Notes: generated by a model not told the origin, from the letters alone. A stretch of 64,000 bases of DNA from Hungatella sp. UBA3048 (GCA_002367105.1 DFCS01000038.1:1-64000), one strand, 5' to 3'. Positions 49,406 through 57,950 are shown, counted from the stretch's first letter. Numbers and translations: made by a program.

Positions 49406-51727
49406 ATGATAAAAGAGAGATTTTCAGGGAAATTAAAAGAGATGTTAAGCTCCGATGACTGGATGATTCTGCAGCAGGAATATGAACCGGAAGAAAATCT
49501 GAAATTTGAAAGTTTATTCAGTTTATCCAATGGTTATCTGGGAATCAGGGGAAGTTATGAAGAAGGCGGGAAAATAACACTCCCCTATTTATATATTAAT
49601 GGTGTATTTGATAAATCAGAAACCTTTATGAGGGAGCTTGCGGCTCTGCCCAATTGGCTTGGGATAAAGCTTTATATTGAAAAAGAGCTGATTGGAATAG
49701 AAAACTGCCAGATTCTAGAGTTTTCCAGAGCCCTTGATATGAAACAGGCCCTTCTTGCAAAACGTTATATATTGAGGGATAAAAAGGGAAGAGAAACCCT
49801 GGTGGAAGGGATCCGGTTTGTGAGCCGTGCCAATGTACATCGCATGGGAATCAAACTGTATGTCACACCGTTAAATTACAGCGGAATCATAGAAGTGGAA
49901 AATATCATTGACGGTACGATTATTAACTTCCATGATGCTCCTCGCTTTAAAGTAAAACATACATATATGACAGCAAATGAAGCGCTGGATAAAGACGGTA
50001 TTTATATGGAAGTGGCCACCAGGGATAATCACCTTCATGTAGGATCCGGATGCCGGATCGAAGCCTATAAAAACGGCAAGGGAATTCTGAAAAACCGTAT
50101 GTTCCACGCCTTTGGGGAACAAGGGGTGGAGTTTGGTGATTTTGATGCCATGGAAGGGGAAACCGTAGAAATCATAAAATATGTATCCATGTATACAGAA
50201 CGTGATGCAGCCAGATATGCACTTCATGGATCGGTAAAAGATGAAATAGATGGATTTCTAGAAACAGGCTTTGAAGAAGAGCTGGCAGCCCACAGGGCAG
50301 TTTATGAGGAGATGTGGAAAGCCGCGGATATCCGTATTGCAGGTGACTTTGAGCTGGACCGGGCAGTCCGTTTTAATATTTTCCATTTAATGAGCACGGG
50401 CAATGAAAGAGATGCCAAAGTCAATGTGGGTGCGAAGCTCCTTTCCGGCGAAGAATACGGCGGCCATGCCTTTTGGGATACGGAAATTTTCATGCTTCCC
50501 TTTTTTGCATACGTCTTCCCGGAAACGGCAAGAAATCTGGAATCTTACCGGTATCATCTGCTGGATGCCGCAAGAGCGAATGCCAGGAAAAACGGCTATA
50601 AAGGAGCACAGTATCCATGGGAATCCGCGGATGACGGAACAGAGCAGTGCCCTGATTGGACCATTGAGCCGGATGGTTCCTGTTACCGCTGTTATGTAGC
50701 AGTTTATGAGCATCACGTGACGGCGGCAGTTGCTTATGGCATTTATAATTATGTGAAAATAACCAGAGACATCGATTTCTTACTGAACCAGGGAATGGAG
50801 ATTTTAACAGAAACAGCAAGGTTTTGGGCCAGCAGGTGTGAATATGTTGCAGAAAAGGACCGCTATGAGATTAACCAGGTAACCGGCCCTGATGAATGGC
50901 ATGAACCGGTAAATAACAATCTCTATACCAATTATCTGGCGAAATGGAATCTGCGCTATGTGATTGCCTTAATTGATACCCTTAAGAAAGAGCATGCAAA
51001 AGAATATGATACGATAATCCGGAAAACAGGGTTAACGGACGGAGAAATCAAAAGTTGGGAAATCGTCCAGGAAAAGATGTACCTTCCGAGAAAAGAAGGC
51101 ACGAGCCTTTTAGAGCAGTTTGAAGGTTACTTTAAGCTGGCTGATGTGGTAATTGAAAAATACGACGAAAATGACTGGCCAATTCGTCCGGAAGCCTTAA
51201 AGACCAAGAAGGCAATACAGACACAGATTATTAAGCAGGCGGATGTGGTCATGCTCCTTCATTTAATGGGAGAAGAATTTTCAGAAGATGAGATAAGTCA
51301 AAATTACGAGTATTATGAGAAGCGTACCCTGCATGGATCTTCTTTAAGCCCAAGCATTTACTCTGTTATGGGATTAAAGGTAGGAGACGATTCCAAGGCG
51401 TACCGGTATTTAAAAAGAGCTGCTTTCCTGGATTTGCTGAACTTACAGAAAAACACCAGGGAAGGGATTCACGCTGCCAATACCGGAGGCGTATGGCAGA
51501 CCGTGGTATTTGGATTTGCCGGGGTTTCCATTGGGGAAGACGGCATGCTGGCTGTTTGCCCCCACATGCCAAAGGAATGGGAGGGGCTGGACTTTAGCCT
51601 CCACTATCTGAATTCCTGGTTAAAGATCACCATCAGCGGGGATAACAGCGTCTTAGTGAAGGTACTGGGCGGGGAAACCCTAGATGTAAAGGTGAATGGG
51701 CAGATCATAAAGGCATCCAGGGAATAG
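49406..51727 (+). CDS. GH65 disaccharide phosphorylase
   Basis: A 773-residue enzyme of glycoside hydrolase family 65 (maltose, kojibiose, nigerose or trehalose phosphorylase). FESLFSLSNGYLGIRGSYEE is the N-domain signature, HAFWDTEIFMLPFF and the general acid glutamate in TGPDEWHEPVNNNLYTNYLA are in the (alpha/alpha)6 barrel, and HGSSLSPSIYSVMGLKVGD forms the phosphate-site and specificity loop. It would split an alpha-glucoside with phosphate to beta-glucose-1-phosphate, which the beta-phosphoglucomutase at 52614 converts to glucose-6-phosphate. I cannot assign the linkage from sequence alone. AAGGAG precedes the ATG. Confidence 0.92.
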   Translation: MIKERFSGKLKEMLSSDDWMILQQEYEPEENLKFESLFSLSNGYLGIRGSYEEGGKITLPYLYINGVFDKSETFMRELAALPNWLGIKLYIEKELIGIENCQILEFSRALDMKQALLAKRYILRDKKGRETLVEGIRFVSRANVHRMGIKLYVTPLNYSGIIEVENIIDGTIINFHDAPRFKVKHTYMTANEALDKDGIYMEVATRDNHLHVGSGCRIEAYKNGKGILKNRMFHAFGEQGVEFGDFDAMEGETVEIIKYVSMYTERDAARYALHGSVKDEIDGFLETGFEEELAAHRAVYEEMWKAADIRIAGDFELDRAVRFNIFHLMSTGNERDAKVNVGAKLLSGEEYGGHAFWDTEIFMLPFFAYVFPETARNLESYRYHLLDAARANARKNGYKGAQYPWESADDGTEQCPDWTIEPDGSCYRCYVAVYEHHVTAAVAYGIYNYVKITRDIDFLLNQGMEILTETARFWASRCEYVAEKDRYEINQVTGPDEWHEPVNNNLYTNYLAKWNLRYVIALIDTLKKEHAKEYDTIIRKTGLTDGEIKSWEIVQEKMYLPRKEGTSLLEQFEGYFKLADVVIEKYDENDWPIRPEALKTKKAIQTQIIKQADVVMLLHLMGEEFSEDEISQNYEYYEKRTLHGSSLSPSIYSVMGLKVGDDSKAYRYLKRAAFLDLLNLQKNTREGIHAANTGGVWQTVVFGFAGVSIGEDGMLAVCPHMPKEWEGLDFSLHYLNSWLKITISGDNSVLVKVLGGETLDVKVNGQIIKASRE

Positions 51728-51740
51728 AGAGGACATATTC

Positions 51741-52592
51741 ATGAAAAAAAGGCTTGCAATCGGGGGGCTTATCTTAGTAACCATCATATGGGGCGGCGGC
51801 TTTGTTGCCAGCGACATGGCTCTGGAGAGCATGAAACCATTTCAGATTATGGCGGTCCGTTTTCTATTAGGCACGATTTTAATGGGGCTGATCAGCAGCC
51901 GTTCCTTAAAAGGAATCACAAAATCAGAAGCAAAGGCAGGAGGGCTCATGGGACTCGCCCTCTTTGCCGGATTTGCATTTCAGATTGTGGGGCTTCAATA
52001 TACCACACCCTCTAAAAATGCTTTTTTAACAGCTTTAAATGTGGTGATTGTTCCGTTTATTTCATTTCTGATCTTAAGAAAGAAGATAGGAGCAAGAGGG
52101 ATCGCCGGGGCAGTGATGTCCATAGCAGGTGTGGCCCTTCTGTCCTTAGACCGGAATTTTTCCTTAGGCCTTGGGGACGGGCTGACAATTATTTGTGCTG
52201 TTGGGTTCGCATTTCAAATATTTCTTACAAGTGAATTTGTAAAGAAATACCGTGCGACTGTATTGAACTTTATTCAGATGATAACCGCATTCCTTTTATC
52301 TTTCATCAGCTTAATGGCTTTTGGAGAGACACAGTTTCACGTGACTGGGAAAGGAATATTAAGTGTTCTTTATTTAGGAGTGATCAGCACAACGGTATGC
52401 TACCTGCTTCAGACAGCAAGCCAGAAATATGTAGATGAAACAAAAGCGGCTATTATACTGTCCCTGGAGTCCGTATTTGGAACACTGTTTTCTATTCTGA
52501 TTCTTGGGGAAATTGTCACCCCCCGCATGTTGGCGGGCAGCTTGATCATCTTAGGAGCAGTTGTAATATCAAACCTTTCAGAAGCCGGGTAA
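51741..52592 (+). CDS. EamA/DMT-family transporter
   Basis: A 283-residue membrane protein with ten predicted helices in two EamA repeats (about 5-135 and 148-280). IIWGGGFVASDMALESMKPF is the family's first helix with the following loop, and QYTTPSKNAFLTALNVVIVP the fourth. Members export or exchange amino acids, metabolites or nucleotide sugars. It is embedded between the phosphorylase (13-base gap) and mutase genes, an unusual partner for a sugar-uptake operon; it could release a sugar or overflow metabolite, but this is conjecture. Confidence 0.85.
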   Translation: MKKRLAIGGLILVTIIWGGGFVASDMALESMKPFQIMAVRFLLGTILMGLISSRSLKGITKSEAKAGGLMGLALFAGFAFQIVGLQYTTPSKNAFLTALNVVIVPFISFLILRKKIGARGIAGAVMSIAGVALLSLDRNFSLGLGDGLTIICAVGFAFQIFLTSEFVKKYRATVLNFIQMITAFLLSFISLMAFGETQFHVTGKGILSVLYLGVISTTVCYLLQTASQKYVDETKAAIILSLESVFGTLFSILILGEIVTPRMLAGSLIILGAVVISNLSEAG

Positions 52593-52613
52593 GTAGAATA
52601 GGAGGAATTCCAT

Positions 52614-53255
52614 ATGAAATATAAGGCAGTTATTTTTGATTTGGATGGGGTGATCTGTCATACGGACAGATACCATTATCAGGCATGGAAGCAGGTTGCA
52701 AATGAACTTGGCGTTTATTTTGATGAAGAAATCAATAACCGGTTGCGGGGAATCAGCCGCATGGAAAGTCTTGAGATCATATTAGAGAATTTTCACGGGA
52801 TCTTAAACCAGGAAGAAAAGATGCTTCTGGCAGAAAAGAAAAATGAAATCTATAAGGAATTATTGAAACATATGAGCCCGAAGGATCTTTCCGGGGAAGT
52901 TAAGACAACACTGGATGCTCTCCGCTTAAAAGGGCTGAAGCTTGGCATTGGCTCTTCCAGCAAGAATGCAGGATTTATCTTAGAACGTCTTGGCCTTTTA
53001 GGGTATTTTGATGCTATTTCTGACGGAAATAATATTACTAATTCCAAACCTGACCCGGAAGTGTTTCTGAAAGCAGCCAATTTTCTTTCAGAGGAGCCGA
53101 AAGACTGCCTTGTGGTAGAAGATGCCAAAGCCGGATTAGAGGCAGCCAAAGCCGGAAATATGGACTGCGGGGCAATTGGAGATGGGATAACCTGCAATAT
53201 TGCAACCTATCAATTAAACACATTCTCCGATCTTCTGAAAATCGCAGAACCTTGA
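52614..53255 (+). CDS. pgmB: Beta-phosphoglucomutase
   Basis: A 213-residue HAD-superfamily mutase. DLDGVICHTDRYHYQAWK holds the nucleophile aspartate, the acid/base aspartate two residues later, and the cap-entry T-x3-H pattern of beta-PGM. GIGSSSKNAGFIL gives motif II, KPDPEVFLKAA motif III and VVEDAKAGLEAAKAG motif IV. It isomerises beta-glucose-1-phosphate, the product of the GH65 enzyme encoded two genes upstream, to glucose-6-phosphate. Preceded by AGGAGG. It is the last structural gene before the regulator. Confidence 0.94.
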   Translation: MKYKAVIFDLDGVICHTDRYHYQAWKQVANELGVYFDEEINNRLRGISRMESLEIILENFHGILNQEEKMLLAEKKNEIYKELLKHMSPKDLSGEVKTTLDALRLKGLKLGIGSSSKNAGFILERLGLLGYFDAISDGNNITNSKPDPEVFLKAANFLSEEPKDCLVVEDAKAGLEAAKAGNMDCGAIGDGITCNIATYQLNTFSDLLKIAEP

Positions 53256-53312
53256 TGGATCATAAGACCGGACCGTAACAAATTTGGTATTGTAACAGAT
53301 ATATGATGATAG

Positions 53313-53341
53313 TTGCGGCATAAAAACAGATATGATAAAAT
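53313..53341 (+). promoter_or_regulatory. Promoter of the LacI-type regulator gene
   Basis: TTGCGG (53313-53318) and TAAAAT (53336-53341) are 17 bases apart, so the regulator has its own promoter. No copy of the TTACTTAGTAA palindrome is present here. Confidence 0.55.
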
Positions 53342-53375
53342 GAGGACAATATAAGAAGCGAGGAAGGAAAAAATA

Positions 53376-54371
53376 GTGGCAACAATTAAAGAAATAGCTG
53401 AAATGGCAGGTGTTTCTGCTGCGACCGTATCTCGTGTCCTTAATTTTGATGACACGTTAAATGTACAGGACGAGACGAAACAAAGGGTGTTTGAGGCCGC
53501 AGAACGATTAGAATATCAGATGCGGGAGAAGAAGAAGTATAAAAAGAAATTAAAGCTTGGCATGATATCATCCTATTCCCTGGAAGAGGAATTAGAAGAT
53601 ACCTTTTATCTATCTGTACGCATTGCAATAGAGAGGAAATTAGAAGAGGAAGGGTTTAAGAAGTTTCCGGTCAATTTAGGGGATTCTGTGGAAAGCACAT
53701 CGAATCTGGATGGATTGATCTGCCTTGGGACCTTTAGTGAATCCATGGTAAACAAGGTGAAATCCTTTCATAAGCCGGCTGTTTTTGTGGATGCTTTGGG
53801 TGACTTGGATTTGTTTGATTCCGTGGTAACAGATTTAAGACATTCGGTAAAGAAGGTGCTCAGTTATTTTTTACAGGAAGGCCATAAAAAGATCGCATTT
53901 ATTGGAGGCCGTGATGTGGATGTGGATGGGAAAGAAGTGGTGGATTTAAGGGTTCCTATTTATCGTTCTTTCATGGAAGAGAGAGGGATTTTAAACGAGG
54001 AATATATTAAAATAGGCGGCTATACCCCCAAGCATGGATATAGGCTTGGAAAGGAACTTTTAGCTATGGAAGAACGGCCAAGCGCTATCTTTACAGCAAA
54101 CGATTCTTTAGCCGTCGGTTGTTATAAAGCCATACAGGAGGCAGGGCTTTGTATTCCGGAGGATATCAGCGTGATTGGATTTAATGATATCTCCATTGCT
54201 AAATATTTGATTCCTCCTCTAACGACCGTTCATATTTATATGGATTTTATGGGCTCTCAGGCGGTAAGTATACTGGCGGAACGGATATATTCCGGCCGTG
54301 AGATCAGTATGCATATTTCCTTACCTACAAAATTGATGGTTCGGGGAAGTGTCAGTAAATGGAACGGTTAG
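53376..54371 (+). CDS. LacI family regulator
   Basis: A 331-residue repressor starting at GTG. The helix-turn-helix is IKEIAEMAGVSAATVSRVLN (4-23); the hinge lies near residue 55 (RLEYQMREKKKYKKK is unusually lysine-rich). The ligand domain is of the sugar type: FTANDSLAVGCYKAIQEAG, CIPEDISVIGFNDISIAKYL and PPLTTVHIYMDFMGSQAV. The last two match the GalR/EbgR sort of Firmicute LacI regulators for galactosides. It probably controls the promoter at 43150. AAGGAA precedes the GTG. Confidence 0.9.
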   Translation: MATIKEIAEMAGVSAATVSRVLNFDDTLNVQDETKQRVFEAAERLEYQMREKKKYKKKLKLGMISSYSLEEELEDTFYLSVRIAIERKLEEEGFKKFPVNLGDSVESTSNLDGLICLGTFSESMVNKVKSFHKPAVFVDALGDLDLFDSVVTDLRHSVKKVLSYFLQEGHKKIAFIGGRDVDVDGKEVVDLRVPIYRSFMEERGILNEEYIKIGGYTPKHGYRLGKELLAMEERPSAIFTANDSLAVGCYKAIQEAGLCIPEDISVIGFNDISIAKYLIPPLTTVHIYMDFMGSQAVSILAERIYSGREISMHISLPTKLMVRGSVSKWNG

Positions 54372-54397
54372 TATTAAAGGCTGCCAGCTTTATTAAG

Positions 54398-54440
54398 ATG
54401 CTGTTTCTTCGCGATTGTGCGGAAGGAACAGCATTTTTTA
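54398..54440 (+). terminator. Terminator after the LacI-type gene
   Basis: ATGCTGTTTCTTC pairs with GGAAGGAACAGCAT around a short loop, then six T. Confidence 0.85.
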
Positions 54441-54460
54441 CTTGGATTTTATAAATCTGC

Positions 54461-54511
54461 TTGACAAGTATCTGATTTCAGACTAATCTTTAAGCGTCCG
54501 ATATCGGATAC
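54461..54511 (+). promoter_or_regulatory. Promoter with two matching operators for the MarR-type gene
   Basis: TTGACA (54461-54466), 17 bases, TAATCT (54484-54489). The spacer is filled by GTATCTGATTTCAGAC (54468-54483). A second element, GTCCGATATCGGATAC (54496-54511), lies just after the expected transcription start; its reverse complement GTATCCGATATCGGAC matches the first at 13 of 16 positions. The two copies in inverse orientation fit autorepression by the MarR protein encoded directly downstream. Confidence 0.7.
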
Positions 54512-54534
54512 TTTATGACAGAGGAGATTCTGGA

Positions 54535-54981
54535 ATGAATGAACAAATAAAAAAGCAACAAGGAATTTTAAACCAACAGGAAAAGGAACTCACAGCCATC
54601 TATCGCAGCGCTGCTATAAAATACGGAATTTCTGACAGTGAACTTTGGGTATGGTATGCCCTTCTGGTTTTGGGAGGCGAGTATTCCCAGCAAAACATCT
54701 GTGATTTATGGTCTTTGCCGAAACAGACTGTCAACTCCGTAATCGCTAATTTAACAAAAAAAGGCTATGTATTTCTGGAAACAGTTCCTGGAACACGCAA
54801 CCGGAAAATCATCCGTCTTACCGAAGCAGGAAAAGCGTTTGGTGAAAACAGGGTGATGCATATATATGAAGCAGAAGCGAGAGCTATGGAAAAGATGCCG
54901 GAGCAGGAGCTTAAGACATTCATCGCATTGATGGGGAAGTATATTACCCTTTTGCGTGAAGAAATATTTAAAGAGTCATGA
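54535..54981 (+). CDS. MarR family regulator
   Basis: A 148-residue winged-helix protein. The DNA-binding core is SQQNICDLWSLPKQTVNSVI, ANLTKKGYVFLETVPGTRNRK and IIRLTEAGKAFGE, as in MarR proteins; N- and C-terminal helices form the dimer. It follows a promoter with two similar palindromes and has GAGGAG before the ATG. A CDP-alcohol phosphatidyltransferase gene follows 21 bases after its stop and is likely cotranscribed and controlled. It is not near enough in sequence to call it FabT, although the region lacks any other candidate. Confidence 0.88.
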   Translation: MNEQIKKQQGILNQQEKELTAIYRSAAIKYGISDSELWVWYALLVLGGEYSQQNICDLWSLPKQTVNSVIANLTKKGYVFLETVPGTRNRKIIRLTEAGKAFGENRVMHIYEAEARAMEKMPEQELKTFIALMGKYITLLREEIFKES

Positions 54982-55002
54982 AACCAAGCAGAAAGGAGAA
55001 TT

Positions 55003-55563
55003 ATGAATCGAGAACCCCAAAATAGGATCCTGACAATCCCCAATATGCTTTCTGCTTTACGAATATGCATGATACCGCTTCTTGTCTGGCTATACTACGT
55101 AAAGCAGGATTATTTATGGACAGGAGGCCTTCTGATCTTGTCTGGCCTGACAGATGTTGTGGATGGTTTTATTGCAAGACGTTTTCAGATGATCAGCAAT
55201 TTAGGTAAGGTATTAGACCCAATTGCAGATAAGCTGACCCAGGGGGTGATGCTTTTTTGCCTTGTCACCCGCTTTCCCTTTATGATGGCGCCGCTTGTTC
55301 TTCTGATTCTGAAAGAGATATTTGCTGGAATCACAGGCTTTCTGGTGATCCGGAACACAGGGCAGGTTTTTGGGGCCAATTGGCATGGAAAAGCAGCCAC
55401 TATCCTTCTTTATGCCATGATGATCCTTCATGTGATATGGAATGACATTCCCAGGATATTATCGGATATGCTTATTGCAATTTGCATCCTTATGATGTTT
55501 GTTTCTCTTGTTCTATACGGAATCCGCAATATAGCGGCATTGAAGAATACAAACAAAACTTAG
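55003..55563 (+). CDS. CDP-alcohol phosphatidyltransferase (PgsA-like)
   Basis: A 186-residue membrane enzyme with about five to six helices. The complete family signature is present: DVVDGFIARRF, then GKVLDPIADK (pattern D-x2-D-G-x2-A-R-x8-G-x3-D-x3-D, about 47-74). NRILTIPNMLSALRICMIPL is the N-terminus usual for PgsA, which makes phosphatidylglycerol phosphate, but cardiolipin- or other CDP-alcohol enzymes share it. AAGGAG precedes the ATG. It lies behind the MarR regulator, so phospholipid synthesis may be regulated by it. Confidence 0.85.
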   Translation: MNREPQNRILTIPNMLSALRICMIPLLVWLYYVKQDYLWTGGLLILSGLTDVVDGFIARRFQMISNLGKVLDPIADKLTQGVMLFCLVTRFPFMMAPLVLLILKEIFAGITGFLVIRNTGQVFGANWHGKAATILLYAMMILHVIWNDIPRILSDMLIAICILMMFVSLVLYGIRNIAALKNTNKT

Positions 55564-55650
55564 CCGGGAAAGAAGAATCGTGGAAAATGCTAAGTGTGTC
55601 AGCGAACACGAATCGGATATTCTGCTCCCGGATCAGGATGTTTCATTTGC

Positions 55651-55917
55651 TTATTCTTCTATGACCTGAATTTCAAGAAAATCAAAATCAATGTGCTCTA
55701 TAAAATTATCCTGGGTAAACCGGGCCTTGGAATGTCTTTGGAATACATGGACGGTAGCATCAAGCCACATAGGCTTTCCAAGATCGAACTGGAGGCAGAT
55801 GTCGTCAAGCGCCTGAAAGACCATAGTTGTTCTGGAAAGGCTGTAGTCGGAGATGCAGATGACAGTGTCTTTCATGATCCTGGTATCTTTCATTAATTTT
55901 GCCCACATGCGAAACAT
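55651..55917 (-). CDS. Conserved-type hypothetical protein
   Basis: An 88-residue soluble protein. It starts MFRMWAKLMKDTRIMKDTVI, contains VFQALDDICLQFDLGKPMWL and ends RFTQDNFIEHIDFDFLEIQV plus a short acidic tail. I recall very similar small proteins in other Lachnospiraceae, so it is very probably a real gene, but no function is known to me. AAAGGAAAA lies upstream on the minus strand. It converges on the PgsA-like gene. Confidence 0.8.
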   Translation of the reverse strand: MFRMWAKLMKDTRIMKDTVICISDYSLSRTTMVFQALDDICLQFDLGKPMWLDATVHVFQRHSKARFTQDNFIEHIDFDFLEIQVIEE

Positions 55918-56022
55918 AAACGAATTTTCCTTTCTAAATAAGGGGATGCCATCAGTTGCTTTTATAATGCAACGATTATAGCATTATTGCATAGAAAAAG
56001 GCAAGAAGGAAAATGGCGGACA

Positions 56023-56051
56023 TTGTAAAACAATGAAAAATATGATAGAAT
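56023..56051 (+). promoter_or_regulatory. Promoter of the coiled-coil membrane protein gene
   Basis: TTGTAA (56023-56028) and TAGAAT (56046-56051) are 17 bases apart, 35 bases before the start codon. Confidence 0.55.
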
Positions 56052-56085
56052 CTTTGTAGGAAAAACCGAAGGAGGAAGACTTAAG

Positions 56086-57177
56086 ATGGCGCAACCCATA
56101 ACAGATCAGGTTGGTTTTCTTGGAGAGGCCTGCAGGGCCGTTCAGGAGCTATCTGCAAGCAGGAGTTTATTGGAAAAGTTCCGGCTGGAGGAGAAACGTC
56201 TGGAGAAGGAACTGGATGCAGAAAGGAAGGCTGTGACAGATACCATCAGCCTTACGGTGAAGAAACGGATCGAGGAAATAAACGACACCTATGACAAGGA
56301 GATAGCCAGGGAACAGGACCGCTTAAAACGGATGAGAGGGAAGCGGGAGAAGGCAAAAACCCAGGGAGTCAGGGAACGGATCGAAGAGGAGACGGCGGAG
56401 CTTAAGGCAAACAACCGGGAGTTGATGCTGCAGATGAAGTCAGTTTTCCAGCAGGACCGGGTTCCTGGCCTTTGTAAAAGCGGCTGGTATTATGCTCTGT
56501 ATCTTCCCAGGGGATTTTCTGAGTTCCTTGTGCTGCTTTTTAATATTTTCTTGTTCTTTCTTGCAATCCCCTGCGGGATCTATCTGTTGCTTCCGGAGAA
56601 ATCTCCTTTTTATCTCATGGGGATTTACTTTGCGGCCATTTTGTTTTTTGGGGGCATTTACATCCTCATCAATAATCTTACCAAGGTGAGGCATCAGAGT
56701 GCATTAAGAAAAGGAAGGTCCATCAGAGACCTTATTAAGTCCAACAGACGGAAGATCAAGGTTATCGTCCATTCTATAAAAAGAGACCGTGATGAAGCTG
56801 TTTACAATCTGGAGAAATACGATGACGAGATCGCCCGGATCGATCAGGACTTATCCAATATTGCCGATAAGAAGCGGGAAGCCTTAAATACCTTTGATAA
56901 GGTGACAAAGACCATCCTGTCCGATGAGATCGCCGGCAACAGCAGGGAAAAGATTGCAAAGCTTGAGGAAGAATATGAAGCGGCGGCAGCGAATGCCAAT
57001 GAGGCGGAATTCAGGGTGAAGGAGCAGACCCTGTTTATCAATGATAACTATGCGTCCTATATAGGAAAGGAATTTATGGTTCCGGAGAGGCTTGATGAAC
57101 TGGCAGATATGATCCGGATGGGCAAGGCTTCCTCCATCAGTGAAGCAAAAACTCTTTATACGAGTCTTAAAGAATAA
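56086..57177 (+). CDS. Unknown two-helix membrane protein with long coiled coils
   Basis: A 363-residue protein. Residues about 25-125 are charged coiled coil (RLEEKRLEKELDAERKAV; EIAREQDRLKRMRGKREKAK). Two membrane helices follow (about 146-168 and 178-198: FSEFLVLLFNIFLFFLAIPC; YLMGIYFAAILFFGGIYILI), then a second coiled coil (about 200-310). The C-terminus, PERLDELADMIRMGKASSIS, is a short helical domain seen in several Firmicute hypotheticals. I do not know the function; a structural or stress-related membrane role is possible. GGAGGAAG precedes the ATG. Single gene followed by a terminator. Confidence 0.75.
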   Translation: MAQPITDQVGFLGEACRAVQELSASRSLLEKFRLEEKRLEKELDAERKAVTDTISLTVKKRIEEINDTYDKEIAREQDRLKRMRGKREKAKTQGVRERIEEETAELKANNRELMLQMKSVFQQDRVPGLCKSGWYYALYLPRGFSEFLVLLFNIFLFFLAIPCGIYLLLPEKSPFYLMGIYFAAILFFGGIYILINNLTKVRHQSALRKGRSIRDLIKSNRRKIKVIVHSIKRDRDEAVYNLEKYDDEIARIDQDLSNIADKKREALNTFDKVTKTILSDEIAGNSREKIAKLEEEYEAAAANANEAEFRVKEQTLFINDNYASYIGKEFMVPERLDELADMIRMGKASSISEAKTLYTSLKE

Positions 57178-57181
57178 AATC

Positions 57182-57231
57182 AAGGTGCAGGATGAAAGCG
57201 TTTGTTTGCCTTTTTCCTGCACCTTTTTTAA
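57182..57231 (+). terminator. Terminator after the coiled-coil gene
   Basis: AAGGTGCAGGA pairs with TCCTGCACCTT around a 22-base loop, then five T. Confidence 0.88.
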
Positions 57232-57284
57232 TATAATTACCTTCATGAAGGCAATTTTCCAATGATATTTCCTGTCCCTGTAAA

Positions 57285-57314
57285 TGAATAATTCCATAAA
57301 TGGCGGCTTATAAT
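57285..57314 (+). promoter_or_regulatory. Possible sporulation-type promoter of yyaC
   Basis: TGAATA (57285-57290), 17 or 18 bases, then TTATAAT (57308-57314). The -35 looks like sigma-F/sigma-G type (TGAATA) more than sigma-A, which suits yyaC, a forespore gene in Bacillus. The assignment is tentative. Confidence 0.4.
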
Positions 57315-57350
57315 AGAACAGAGAAAATATGGACAGCAAGGCAGGATATT

Positions 57351-57950
57351 ATGAAATTATGGGAAAGAATTGCGATCCGCGGAAACCGGGACGTTTTTTA
57401 TTATGATACAAAGCAGGTATTCCAGGCAGAGGAGTTTGCTTCCAGGCTTTACGACATGATACGTATGGAGCAGGAAAACGGAAAGGTGGCAGGAGTGCTG
57501 TTTTTATGCATTGGAACCGACCGCTCTACGGGAGACAGTCTTGGACCGCTCATTGGCTACAAGCTGAAGGAAAAGGAGCTGGAGTATCTAGAAATTCTGG
57601 GGACACTGGAACGTCCGGTCCATGCCATGAATCTGGAGACTTACCAGACCATTTTAAAGCTTCGTTATCCGAATCATGTAGTGGTGGCAGTGGATGCTTC
57701 TGTCGGGAGTTTGGAGCATATCGGCTATGTAACACTGGGAAAAGGAGCGTTAAAGCCAGGCCTTGGTGTCAGCAAGGAGCTTCGGGCCGTAGGAGATATT
57801 TTTATTACCGGGATCGTAGGGAGCTGCGGAAATTATGACCCTCTGATGCTGCAGAGCATCCGGCTTTCCGTTGTTATGCGCATGGCTGACTGCATCAGCT
57901 ACAGTATTTATCTTGTCGAAAAGTTATGGGAAAACACTGCCCTGCTTTGA
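57351..57950 (+). CDS. yyaC: Spore protease YyaC family protein
   Basis: A 199-residue protein of the YyaC (TIGR02841) family, related in fold to hydrogenase-maturation and GPR-type proteases. CIGTDRSTGDSLGPLIGYKL, VVAVDASVGSLEHIGYVTLG, GALKPGLGVSKELRAVGDIF and ITGIVGSCGNYDPLMLQSIR are the diagnostic stretches; the two aspartates in GTDRSTGDS and VDAS are probable active-site residues. It belongs to the sporulation programme, but its substrate is unknown. I chose the ATG at 57351 because a -10 like element overlaps the upstream in-frame ATG at 57300. Confidence 0.88.
   Translation: MKLWERIAIRGNRDVFYYDTKQVFQAEEFASRLYDMIRMEQENGKVAGVLFLCIGTDRSTGDSLGPLIGYKLKEKELEYLEILGTLERPVHAMNLETYQTILKLRYPNHVVVAVDASVGSLEHIGYVTLGKGALKPGLGVSKELRAVGDIFITGIVGSCGNYDPLMLQSIRLSVVMRMADCISYSIYLVEKLWENTALL

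Noticed and set aside
54535..54981. The MarR protein as the missing FabT
   Set aside because: Its own upstream palindromes (GTATCYGATWTCRGAC) differ from the FabT-like boxes in the fab operon, so a common recognition sequence is unlikely.
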